A DNA stretch of 64,000 nt from Collinsella sp. TF06-26 (lineage in GTDB: Bacteria; Actinomycetota; Coriobacteriia; Coriobacteriales; Coriobacteriaceae): assembly GCF_002232035.1 (NCBI RefSeq), contig NZ_NKXR01000013.1:17374-81373 (forward strand), read 5' to 3'. Shown piece by piece: positions 43,007 to 51,050 of the stretch (positions are counted from its first letter, which is position 1; each line of letters opens with the position of its first letter). The notes under the pieces are model-generated. The model had not been told where the DNA came from. It did no database searches and was given only the letters and a program-made list of their open reading frames with translations. The position numbers and the translations under genes are program-made.

Positions 43007-43010
43007 TGAG
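42732..43010. mobile_element. 279-bp element with 26-bp terminal inverted repeats (RAYT-derived, MITE-like)
   Basis: 42732-42757 and 42985-43010 are inverted repeats with 24 of 26 matches (outer part CTCATTGGGGACAG). They enclose the transposase remnant exactly. No obvious target duplication. It sits between the rpmB terminator and the adhE promoter. Confidence 0.7.
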
Positions 43011-43041
43011 CGAGGTAATGCAGTAGGCGGATAGTTTTTAG

Positions 43042-43070
43042 TTAAAACGCTTCATTAAGTTGAAGCGTTT
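43042..43070. repeat. Hairpin upstream of adhE
   Basis: AAAACGCTTC and GAAGCGTTTT form a 10-bp stem around a short AT-rich loop; T-runs flank it on both strands. It may terminate read-through from either side or serve as an operator for adhE. Confidence 0.5.
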
Positions 43071-43115
43071 TAGTGTGCCTTTTACGGGAATCTTACCGTT
43101 CGCCGAATAATTTCT

Positions 43116-43124
43116 TGCTATCAT
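43116..43124 (+). promoter_or_regulatory. Extended -10 promoter of adhE
   Basis: TGCTATCAT, 40 bp before the adhE ATG; identical to the rpsB promoter core. TTACCG at 43093-43098 is a weak -35 candidate. Confidence 0.5.
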
Positions 43125-43164
43125 GCAAGGCGTAGGGTAAATCTCCGATCGCAAGGAGACACAA

Positions 43165-45813
43165 ATGGTGAAAAAGTCACCGGAAAACACTACTCCCGCA
43201 ATTGTGGACAACGTAGAGGCGCTTGAGGCTAAGCTCGCTCAGATGCGAGAGGCCCAGGCGCTTTTTGCTACGTACACGCAGGAGCAGGTCGACAAGATCT
43301 TCTACGAGGCCGCCATGGCCGCCAACAAGGCTCGTATCCCGTTGGCAAAGATGGCCATCGAGGAGACCGGCCGCGGCGTTCTTGAGGACAAGGTCATCAA
43401 GAACCACTATGCCGCAGAGTACATCTACAACGCTTACAAGAACACCAAGACCTGTGGTGTCCTGGAGCGCGACGAGGCCTACGGCATCACCAAGATCGCC
43501 GAGCCCATCGGTATCGTGGGCGCCGTCATCCCGACGACCAACCCCACCTCCACCGCGATCTTCAAGACGCTGATCAGCCTGAAGACCCGCAACGGCATCA
43601 TCATCTCCCCGCACCCGGCAGCCGCCAAGTGCACCATCGCTGCCGCCAAGCTCGTGCTTGACGCCGCCGTCAAGGCCGGCGCCCCCGAGGGCATCATCGG
43701 CTGGGTCGATGTCCCCTCCATCGAGCTGACCAACATGGTCATGCGCGACGTCGACATCATCCTCGCCACAGGTGGCCCGGGCATGGTCAAGGCCGCTTAC
43801 TCCTCGGGCAAGCCCGCCCTTGGCGTCGGCGCCGGCAACACCCCGGTCATCATCGACGACACCGCCGACGTGCTGCTCGCCGTCAACTCCATCATCCACT
43901 CCAAGACCTTCGACAACGGCATGATCTGCGCTTCCGAGCAGTCCGTGACCGTCATCGACAGCATCTATGACCAGGTCAAGGCCGAGTTCCAGAAGCGCGG
44001 CTGCTACTTCGTCAAGCAGGGTGCCGAGATGGAGGCCCTGCGTGCCGCCATGTTCAAGAACGGCGCTCTCGACCACCGCATCCCCGGCATGGCTGCCGCC
44101 AAGATCGCCGAGCTCGCCGGCATCGAGGTTCCCGCCAAGACCAAGATCCTGATCGCCGAGGTCACCTCCACCGACCCCGCCAAGGAGGAGTTCTCCCACG
44201 AGAAGCTCTCCCCGGTCCTGGCCATGTACCACGCCAAGGACTTCCAGGAGGCCGTCGACAAGGCCGAGCACCTGGTGCTCGCCGGTGGCCCGGGCCACAC
44301 CGCCTCTCTGTACGTGCACCCCGCCCAGGCCGAGAAGATCAGCCTGTTCGAGCACGTCATGAAGGCCTGCCGTATCGTCATCAACACCCCGTCTTCGCAC
44401 GGCGGCATCGGTGACCTGTACAACTTTGGCATGAAGCCGTCTCTGACCCTGGGCTGCGGCTCCTGGGGCGGCAACTCCGTCTCCGAGAACGTTGGGGTGA
44501 AGCACTTGATCAACGTTAAGACTGTGGCCGAGCGCCGTGAGAACATGCTGTGGTTCCGCGCTCCCGAGAAGGTCTACTTCAAGAAGGGCTCCACGCCCGT
44601 CGCCCTCGACGAGCTGGGCAACGTCATGGGCAAGAAACGCGCCTTCATCGTCACCGACCAGTTCCTCTTCAAGAATGGCAACACCCGCGCCATCGAGGCC
44701 AAGCTCGACGAGATGGGCATCGCCCACGACTGCTTCTACGACGTCGAGCCCGATCCGTCGCTGCAGTGCGCACGTCGTGGTGCCAAGCAGATGGCTCTCT
44801 TTGAGCCGGACGTCATCATCGCCGTCGGCGGTGGCTCCGCTATGGACGCCGGCAAGATCATGTGGATGATGTACGAGCACCCCGAGTGCAAGTTTGAGGA
44901 CATGGCCATGGACTTCATGGACATCCGCAAGCGTATCTTCACCTTCCCCGAGATGGGCAAGAAGGCCTACTTCGTCGCCGTCCCGACCTCCTCGGGTACC
45001 GGCTCCGAGTGCACGCCGTTCGCCATCATCACCGACAAGGAGACCGGCATCAAGTGGCCGCTCGCCGACTACGCGCTGCTCCCCAACATGGCTATCGTCG
45101 ACGCCGACAACTGCATGACCGCCCCGCGCGGCCTGACCGCTGCCTCCGGCATCGACGTCATGACCCACGCCATCGAGTCCTACGTCTCCATCATGGCTTC
45201 CGACTACACCAAGGGCCTTTCCGAGCGCGCTGCTAAGCTCGTCTTTGAGAACCTGCCCTCCAGCTTCACGAACGGCGCCAAGGACCCGCATGCCCGCGAG
45301 GAGATGCACAACGCCTCCTGCATGGCCGGTATGGCCTTCGCCAACGCCTTCCTGGGCCTCAACCACTCCATGGCCCACAAGCTCGGCGCATTCCATCACC
45401 TGCCCCACGGCCTCGCAAACGCCGTCATCCTGACCCGCGTCATGCGCTACAACGCCGCCGAGGCTCCCGTCAAGATGGGTACCTTCTCCCAGTATCCTTA
45501 CCCCAACGCGCTGCACAACTACGCCGAGATGGCCAAGTACTGCGGTATCGAGGGCAAGGACGACAAGGAGGTCTTCGAGAACTTCATCACGAAGCTCGAG
45601 GAGCTCAAGGACTTCATCGGCGTCAAGAAGACCATCGCCGACTACGGTGTTGACGAGCAGTACTTCCTCGACACCCTCGACGAGATGACCGAGCAGGCAT
45701 TCAACGACCAGTGCACCGGCGCTAACCCGCGCTACCCGCTCATGAGCGAGATCAAGGAGCTCTACCTGGACGCCTACTACGGCCGCGAGCCTCAGGACTA
45801 CGCCGTCTGCTAG
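43165..45813 (+). CDS. adhE: Bifunctional aldehyde-alcohol dehydrogenase AdhE
   Basis: Reduces acetyl-CoA to acetaldehyde and then to ethanol, consuming two NADH: a main redox sink of fermentation. The 882-aa protein is a fusion of a CoA-acylating aldehyde dehydrogenase with catalytic Cys255 in FDNGMICASEQS and an iron-dependent alcohol dehydrogenase. The latter has GGGSAMDAGK near 555-564 and metal ligands in MTHAIESY and HSMAHKLGAFHHLPHG. AdhE forms helical spirosomes in other bacteria. AAGGAG lies 6 bp before the ATG. Codon use is extremely biased to C/G-ending codons, even for this genome, suggesting very high expression. It stands on the plus strand, opposite to nearly everything else. 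Confidence 0.98.
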   Translation: MVKKSPENTTPAIVDNVEALEAKLAQMREAQALFATYTQEQVDKIFYEAAMAANKARIPLAKMAIEETGRGVLEDKVIKNHYAAEYIYNAYKNTKTCGVLERDEAYGITKIAEPIGIVGAVIPTTNPTSTAIFKTLISLKTRNGIIISPHPAAAKCTIAAAKLVLDAAVKAGAPEGIIGWVDVPSIELTNMVMRDVDIILATGGPGMVKAAYSSGKPALGVGAGNTPVIIDDTADVLLAVNSIIHSKTFDNGMICASEQSVTVIDSIYDQVKAEFQKRGCYFVKQGAEMEALRAAMFKNGALDHRIPGMAAAKIAELAGIEVPAKTKILIAEVTSTDPAKEEFSHEKLSPVLAMYHAKDFQEAVDKAEHLVLAGGPGHTASLYVHPAQAEKISLFEHVMKACRIVINTPSSHGGIGDLYNFGMKPSLTLGCGSWGGNSVSENVGVKHLINVKTVAERRENMLWFRAPEKVYFKKGSTPVALDELGNVMGKKRAFIVTDQFLFKNGNTRAIEAKLDEMGIAHDCFYDVEPDPSLQCARRGAKQMALFEPDVIIAVGGGSAMDAGKIMWMMYEHPECKFEDMAMDFMDIRKRIFTFPEMGKKAYFVAVPTSSGTGSECTPFAIITDKETGIKWPLADYALLPNMAIVDADNCMTAPRGLTAASGIDVMTHAIESYVSIMASDYTKGLSERAAKLVFENLPSSFTNGAKDPHAREEMHNASCMAGMAFANAFLGLNHSMAHKLGAFHHLPHGLANAVILTRVMRYNAAEAPVKMGTFSQYPYPNALHNYAEMAKYCGIEGKDDKEVFENFITKLEELKDFIGVKKTIADYGVDEQYFLDTLDEMTEQAFNDQCTGANPRYPLMSEIKELYLDAYYGREPQDYAVC

Positions 45814-45830
45814 TTTTAGCACGGTTTTTA

Positions 45831-45869
45831 ACGGCGGGAGTGCACGGGTGTTTCACACACCCCCGCCGT
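45831..45869 (+). terminator. Hairpin behind adhE
   Basis: ACGGCGGG and CCCGCCGT form an 8-bp stem with a long loop, 17 bp after the adhE stop. No T-run follows, so it may be an attenuating or mRNA-stabilising hairpin rather than a full terminator. Confidence 0.45.
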
Positions 45870-45901
45870 CGCTTCTATCGCATCGTTGAAAGGATGCAAC
45901 C

Positions 45902-46666
45902 ATGCTGCTACCCGATTCCAAGACCGAGCTCGTCCGCCGTGGCAACAAGGTCGTTTACGACCTGGGCGACAAGATCGTCAAGGTCTTTAACGAGACCAAG
46001 CCCGTCTCTGACGTGTTCAACGAGGCTTTGAATCTTGCCCGCATCAATGAGTGCGGCATCCGCAGCCCCAAGGCTCTCGAGGTTTCCCAGCTCGAGAACG
46101 CCAACGGCTGGGCGCTCGTGACCGAGAAGGTTCCGGGCACCACCCTTGCCGAGAAGATGACTGCCGAGCCCCAGCGCTTTGGTGAGTACCTCGAGATGTT
46201 CGTCGACCTCCAGATCGAGATCCACGGCTACACCTCCCCGCTGCTCAACCGTCAGCGCGACAAGTTCGCCCGCATGATCGACAGCCTTGATCAGCTCAAT
46301 GCCACCACGCGCTACAACCTTCAGGAGCGTCTGGACGGCATGACCAAGGAGTTCAAGGTCTGCCACGGCGATTTCAACCCCTCCAACGTCATCGTCGGCG
46401 ACGACGGCCAGCTCTATGTGTGCGACTGGGCACACGCCACCCAGGGCTCCCCTGCTGCCGACGTTGCCACCACCTACCTGCTCTTTGCCCTCAACAGCAA
46501 GGATCAGGCCGAGGCATACCTGGAGCTCTACTGCGACCGCGCCGACATGCCCATGCAGGTCGTGCGTCAGTGGACGAGCATCGTAGCCGCTTCCGAGCTC
46601 GCTCGTAAGCGCAACGTGAACGATGAGTTCCTGAAGAACTGGATCGACGTCGTCGATTATCAGTAA
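45902..46666 (+). CDS. Small-molecule phosphotransferase of the APH/choline-kinase fold (TIGR02172-like)
   Basis: A 254-aa protein with the aminoglycoside-phosphotransferase fold. The catalytic loop CHGDFNPSNVIV is at about 156-167 and the metal-binding VCDWAHATQGSPAADVA at about 175-191; an N-terminal lobe contains IVKVFNE. The exact substrate is unknown; the family includes kinases for aminoglycosides, choline and homoserine-like compounds, and small paralogues of this size are common in gut anaerobes. AAAGGA precedes the ATG. It lies 88 bp downstream of adhE on the same strand, with codon bias almost as strong as adhE, suggesting joint expression. A resistance role is not implied by the sequence. 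Confidence 0.8.
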   Translation: MLLPDSKTELVRRGNKVVYDLGDKIVKVFNETKPVSDVFNEALNLARINECGIRSPKALEVSQLENANGWALVTEKVPGTTLAEKMTAEPQRFGEYLEMFVDLQIEIHGYTSPLLNRQRDKFARMIDSLDQLNATTRYNLQERLDGMTKEFKVCHGDFNPSNVIVGDDGQLYVCDWAHATQGSPAADVATTYLLFALNSKDQAEAYLELYCDRADMPMQVVRQWTSIVAASELARKRNVNDEFLKNWIDVVDYQ

Positions 46667-46703
46667 TATCTGAGCGATTTATTTCGCATCGGAGGCACAA
46701 AGG

Positions 46704-46742
46704 AAACCCCGCAGCTCGCATGGGCTGTGGGGTTTTCCTTTT
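46704..46742 (+). terminator. Terminator of the phosphotransferase gene
   Basis: AAACCCCGCAGC, 8-base loop, GCTGTGGGGTTTT followed by CCTTTT. Confidence 0.88.
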
Positions 46743-46766
46743 AGCGATTGTGCACGCCGACAAGAT

Positions 46767-46815
46767 AAAAGGACGGTCCTGCATCTCCCCGAACTGGAGA
46801 AATGCAGGACCGTCC
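46767..46815 (-). terminator. Terminator of proS (end of the rpsB-to-proS region)
   Basis: Minus strand GGACGGTCCTGCAT pairs perfectly with ATGCAGGACCGTCC over 14 bp and is followed by TTTTATC. It faces the plus-strand terminator at 46704-46742, as expected between converging units. Confidence 0.88.
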
Positions 46816-46845
46816 CGCATATCGAACTACAAGCGAAATCGTCGA

Positions 46846-48567
46846 TTAACGACGGGCAGCTTTCACAAGCTCGGAAACCTTGGCGACGACCTCATCGATC
46901 GCCACGTCCTCGCGCTCGCCCGTGGCACGATCCTTGAGCTCGACGGTGCCGTTCTTAAGGCCACGCTTGCCGAGCACCACCTGATACGGGAAGCCCATAA
47001 GGTCGTTGTCGGCGAACTTAAAGCCGGGACGCTCGTCACGGTCGTCGACGACGACCTCGATACCCTCGGCGCACAGGCCATCAACGATCTGCTCGCAGAC
47101 GGTAGCGCACTCCTCCTTCTTGGGGTCGAGCGGAATCACTGCAACCTCATACGGGGCAACGGAGACCGGCCAGACGATACCGTGCTCGTCGTTGTGCTGC
47201 TCCACGACGGCAGCGAGAGAACGGGACACGCCCACGCCGTAGCAACCCATGATAAGCGGCTTCTCCTTGCCGTCCTCGTCCATAAAGGTGGCACCCATGG
47301 CCTCGGAGTACTTAGTGCCCAGCTGGAAGACCTGGGAGACCTCGATGCCGCGGGCAGCAGAGAGCGGCTTGCCGCAGTGCGGACAGGGATCGCCGGCAAC
47401 GACGGTAACCAAGTCGGCCCACTCATCGACGGTAAAGTCGCGATCGGGGCAGGCACCGGTAAAGTGATAGTCGACCTCGTTGGCACCGCAGGCCCACTGC
47501 TTGGACTCGCGCAGGCTCTCGTCGCACACCAGACGGATGCCCTCGGGCAGGTTGACCGGTCCGATAAAGCCCTTGTGCAGCCCGTTCGCCTGAAGCTCCT
47601 CGTCGGTCATCATGCGATAGCCCTTGCCAAAGACGTGCTCGGCCTTGCAGTCATTGAGCTCGTGGTCGCCCGGGACAATGGCAACGACCGGCTTGCCCTC
47701 GGCGTCGATCAACGCCAGCGATTTGCGCGTACCGTTCTCGGGGAAGCCGAAGAACTTGGCGACGGCCTCGATGGTGCCCATACCCGGAGTCTCGACCTTG
47801 GTAAGCGTGCCGTCGCCGGGGCCCTCGGTCACAACGACCTTGGTGCTTGCAGCCTCGTCATCGGCAGCAAAGCCGCAATCGTCGCAGTAGACGAGCGAGG
47901 CCTCGCCGGCGTCGGCCAGAGCCATGTACTCGACAGAGGTGTCGCCGCCGATCTCGCCGGAGTCGGCGACAACGGGCAGAGCCTTGATGTAGCAGCGCTC
48001 GCAGATGTTGGCGTAGGCCTGCTTCATCTTGTCATACTCCTCCTGCAGGCTCTCCTGCGTGGCAGAGAAGCTGTAGGCGTCCTTCATGATGAACTCGCGA
48101 CCGCGCATCAGGCCAAAGCGGGGACGGAACTCATCGCGGAACTTGTCCTGAATGTGGTACAGGTTGACGGGCAGCTGCTTATAGGAGCGCAGCTCGTTGC
48201 GCACCAGGGCCGTGACGGTCTCCTCGTGGGTGGGGCCCAGCACAAACTCGCGACCATGACGGTCGTCAAAGCGCACGAGCTCCTTGCCATAGGCATCGAT
48301 GCGGCCGGATTCACGCCACAGCTCGGCATCGACCATAATGGGCATCATGAGCTCCTGGGCGCCGGCGGCGTCCATCTCGTCGCGCACGATGTTCTCGATC
48401 TTACGAATCGAGCGCCAAGCGAGCGGCAGATAGGAATACAGACCGGCGGCCTCCTTGCGGATCATGCCGGCACGGAGCAGCAGGCGGTGGCTGGCGAGCT
48501 CAGCGTCGGCCGGATCCTCTTTGAGCGTCGGCGCATAGAGCTTAGACATATACATTGCTCGAGTCAT
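46846..48567 (-). CDS. proS: Prolyl-tRNA synthetase
   Basis: Class II synthetase of the bacterial ProS type with a YbaK-like editing insertion. The 573-aa product shows motif 2 (GREFVLGPTHEETVT), motif 1 region (ELMMPIMVDAELWRESGR) and motif 3 near GVGVSRSLAAVVEQ. The C-terminal anticodon-binding domain is present. The editing domain lies around residues 225-400. The ATG abuts the ispG stop (TAAATG) and has GAGGAG upstream. dxr-rseP-ispG-proS is a widely conserved order; proS is the last gene before a strong terminator. Confidence 0.97.
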   Translation of the reverse strand: MTRAMYMSKLYAPTLKEDPADAELASHRLLLRAGMIRKEAAGLYSYLPLAWRSIRKIENIVRDEMDAAGAQELMMPIMVDAELWRESGRIDAYGKELVRFDDRHGREFVLGPTHEETVTALVRNELRSYKQLPVNLYHIQDKFRDEFRPRFGLMRGREFIMKDAYSFSATQESLQEEYDKMKQAYANICERCYIKALPVVADSGEIGGDTSVEYMALADAGEASLVYCDDCGFAADDEAASTKVVVTEGPGDGTLTKVETPGMGTIEAVAKFFGFPENGTRKSLALIDAEGKPVVAIVPGDHELNDCKAEHVFGKGYRMMTDEELQANGLHKGFIGPVNLPEGIRLVCDESLRESKQWACGANEVDYHFTGACPDRDFTVDEWADLVTVVAGDPCPHCGKPLSAARGIEVSQVFQLGTKYSEAMGATFMDEDGKEKPLIMGCYGVGVSRSLAAVVEQHNDEHGIVWPVSVAPYEVAVIPLDPKKEECATVCEQIVDGLCAEGIEVVVDDRDERPGFKFADNDLMGFPYQVVLGKRGLKNGTVELKDRATGEREDVAIDEVVAKVSELVKAARR

Positions 48568-49650
48568 TTATTTCTCCTCAATAAGCTTGTCGACCTCGGC
48601 CATAAGCGCGTCGACAATTTGATCCTCAGCTACTTTACCAATGATCTGGCCATGCGAAAAGAGCAGGGCCTGACCACGTCCGCAAGCAACGCCCAGGTCG
48701 GCATCAGAAGCCTCACCGGGACCATTAACGGCACATCCCATGACGGCAATCGAAAGCGGCGCGGTATAGTTCTTAAGCCGCTCGGTTACTTCCTCGGCGA
48801 TAGGAATCAGGTTAACCTGACAGCGGGCGCACGTGGGGCACGAGACAATCTCGGGGCCGCGGCGACGCAGGCCCAACGACTGCAAAATTCCCCAGGCGAC
48901 CGGCGGCTCCTCAACCGGATCGGCCGTGAGCGAGACGCGCATGGTGTCACCGATACCCTCAGACAGCAGGATACCAAGGCCCACCGAGCTCTTGATGGTG
49001 CCCTGCAGCTTGGTACCTGCCTCAGTTACGCCCAGGTGAAGCGGAACGTGGGGAATCTCACGCGACAGGGCTCGATAGGTATCGAGCGTCGTCTGCACGC
49101 TATGGGCCTTGGCCGAAAGCACAATGTTCGTAAAGCCGCGGTCTTCAAAATGCTTGACGAAACGCTCGCTCGACATCACGAGCTTTTCGGGCTGCGTGAG
49201 GTCGTCGCGCTCGGCGATATCCTGCTCAAGCGAACCGGCATTGACGCCGATACGAATCGCACAGCCCGCGGCACCCGCAGCATCGATCACCGCGTCAACC
49301 TTGGCCCAATCGCCGATATTGCCGGGATTGATGCGCAGCTTGGCAGCACCGGCCTCAACGGCACCAATGGCGAGCTTATGGTTAAAGTGGATATCGGCGA
49401 CAATCGGCACCGGAGACTCGGCACAGATGGTGCGGAAACCCTCAAGCGCGACCTCGGTGGGCACGCTCACGCGCACGATATCGCAGCCAGCCTGCGCCAA
49501 CGCGCACACTTGCGCAAGCGTTGCCTGGGCATCGGCGGTATCGGTGCAGGTCATAGATTGGACCACCACCGGCGCGCCGCCACCGATCTGCACGCCGCCC
49601 ACATGCACGGGGCGCGTCAGCTCGCGCGGCAAAGAATGGGATAGAGACAA
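48568..49650 (-). CDS. ispG: 4-hydroxy-3-methylbut-2-enyl diphosphate synthase (flavodoxin)
   Basis: [4Fe-4S] enzyme of the non-mevalonate isoprenoid pathway. The 360-aa product has PVVVQSMTCTDTAD, VADIHFNHKLAI, LRINPGNIG and the C-terminal cluster ligands CPTCARC with NGPGEA. The start is a TTG at 49648-49650 (LSLSHSLPRELTRPV) with GGGGAG 8 bp upstream; the open frame continues 29 codons upstream into rseP without meaning. It follows rseP by 13 bp and shares the pathway with dxr, two genes away; the products supply UppS. Confidence 0.94.
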   Translation of the reverse strand: MSLSHSLPRELTRPVHVGGVQIGGGAPVVVQSMTCTDTADAQATLAQVCALAQAGCDIVRVSVPTEVALEGFRTICAESPVPIVADIHFNHKLAIGAVEAGAAKLRINPGNIGDWAKVDAVIDAAGAAGCAIRIGVNAGSLEQDIAERDDLTQPEKLVMSSERFVKHFEDRGFTNIVLSAKAHSVQTTLDTYRALSREIPHVPLHLGVTEAGTKLQGTIKSSVGLGILLSEGIGDTMRVSLTADPVEEPPVAWGILQSLGLRRRGPEIVSCPTCARCQVNLIPIAEEVTERLKNYTAPLSIAVMGCAVNGPGEASDADLGVACGRGQALLFSHGQIIGKVAEDQIVDALMAEVDKLIEEK

Positions 49651-49663
49651 TCCAAACACTCCC

Positions 49664-51025
49664 CTACAGAATAAATCGAAGGATGTCGGAACGAAGCATA
49701 TAGACAAACAGCAACGCGAAGAGCGCGACGCCCACATAGCTCACAATCGTCTGGACCTTGAGCGGCAGCTCGCGGCCAGCAATCTTTTGAATGATCTCAA
49801 TAAACAGCTTGCCGCCATCGAGTGGTGGGATGGGCAGCAGGTTCATAAAGCCAAGCGAGAACGAAATGAGCGCGGCAAACGACAAGAACGTGACGGGACC
49901 GGCAGCAGCTGCCTGCGAGGACATGACGCTAATACCCACGATCGAAGAGGACTGATCGAGGATCTCCATCGTATGCTGCGGCTGGAGCAGGCGCATCACG
50001 CCATCCGCCGTCTGTACAACATAGGAGAATGACAGACGCGCCGAGGTGATCGGGTCTAAACGGACCACCTGCGTAGAGGCATACACACCCAGGCGCTCGT
50101 CCTCTTTGAGCGCAACCGTGGTCGAATGCTGCTTGCCGTCACGCTCGTACTCGATGGCGATATCGTCCTTACCGGCAGCCTTGCCGATGGCATCGTAGAC
50201 ATCCATCCAAGTAGAACATGAGACACCGTCAACCGAAAGGATCGCATCACCGGCCTCGATACCCGCCTTGGCGGCAATAGACCCCTCGTCAACCTGACCG
50301 ATCACGTTGGTATCCATCGGCACGGTGACACCCGCAATGGAATAGATACTCATAAGGAGCAAAAAGCCCGTCAAGATATTGACAATAATGCCCGCGAGCA
50401 GCATAAAGGCGCGCTTGAGAAAGCCCTGGCCAAGATAGGTGTGCGAACGCTCTTGTGCAAGGAACTCGGCCTCGCCGCACGGCAGCTCCCACGCATCGCC
50501 CTCGGCAGTTGAATGTTCGCGATCGAAACGGCGGCCGTCAAAGGTGGTGTAACCCGCCGCATCTCGCGGCAACGTCTGATATTTGGTGGGATAGTAGCTC
50601 GGCGAGGGCTTCTCCCCTTCCTCATACCAGGGCGCGATGGAGCCCCAGCCCAGCAAAAGGGCGCATGCCTCGAGCACATCCTCCTCGGAAAGCTCGAGCT
50701 CGACAGCAAGGTCGGCCACGGTCACGCGACCATGACGATAGATAGCCGCGAGCACGCGATCGGCACACGAGACGTCGGTCGGATCCATACCGCAGATGGC
50801 AGCGTAGCCGCCCAGCAGCAGCGGGGTCACGCCAAACTTGGTTCCAATGCGACGCGACGTGTAATGGATGTCAAAGCGGCACGGCAGGCCCAAAAAGAAC
50901 TCGGTCACACGGACGCCGCAGGCACGTGCCGCCAAAAAGTGGCCGCCCTCGTGCAAAAACACGAGGACGGAAAGCATCAGCAGGCCCCAAAAGACCGATG
51001 AGAGAACGCTCAGAACAGTATCCAT
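49664..51025 (-). CDS. rseP: Site-2 protease RseP family, with a winged-helix-like insertion
   Basis: Intramembrane zinc protease that clips membrane-bound regulators. Visible are the first membrane helix with HEGGH (residues 25-29), a PDZ domain (about 241-305, around GSIAAKAGIEAGDAILSVDG) and the last catalytic motif NLLPIPPLDGG (about 395-405). Between the first helix and the second (about 81-193) lies a roughly 110-residue soluble insertion. It contains a helical stretch resembling a winged helix (DRVLAAIYRHGRVTVADLAV, then LSEEDVLEACALL); ordinary RseP has no such part. The start is unclear: ATG 51025 has AAGGA at a long 15-bp distance, and a TTG five codons earlier abuts it. Confidence 0.9.
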   Translation of the reverse strand: MDTVLSVLSSVFWGLLMLSVLVFLHEGGHFLAARACGVRVTEFFLGLPCRFDIHYTSRRIGTKFGVTPLLLGGYAAICGMDPTDVSCADRVLAAIYRHGRVTVADLAVELELSEEDVLEACALLLGWGSIAPWYEEGEKPSPSYYPTKYQTLPRDAAGYTTFDGRRFDREHSTAEGDAWELPCGEAEFLAQERSHTYLGQGFLKRAFMLLAGIIVNILTGFLLLMSIYSIAGVTVPMDTNVIGQVDEGSIAAKAGIEAGDAILSVDGVSCSTWMDVYDAIGKAAGKDDIAIEYERDGKQHSTTVALKEDERLGVYASTQVVRLDPITSARLSFSYVVQTADGVMRLLQPQHTMEILDQSSSIVGISVMSSQAAAAGPVTFLSFAALISFSLGFMNLLPIPPLDGGKLFIEIIQKIAGRELPLKVQTIVSYVGVALFALLFVYMLRSDILRFIL

Positions 51026-51050
51026 AAAACGAAAAAGCAATCCTTATGGG

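Noticed and set aside
43177..45822. 881-codon minus-strand open frame opposite adhE
   Set aside because: Antisense shadow of the extremely codon-biased adhE; Gly/Val/Leu/Asp-rich nonsense sequence.
46720..49644. 974-codon plus-strand open frame opposite proS and ispG
   Set aside because: Composition shadow; it spans two unrelated real genes and has no recognisable motif or ribosome-binding site.
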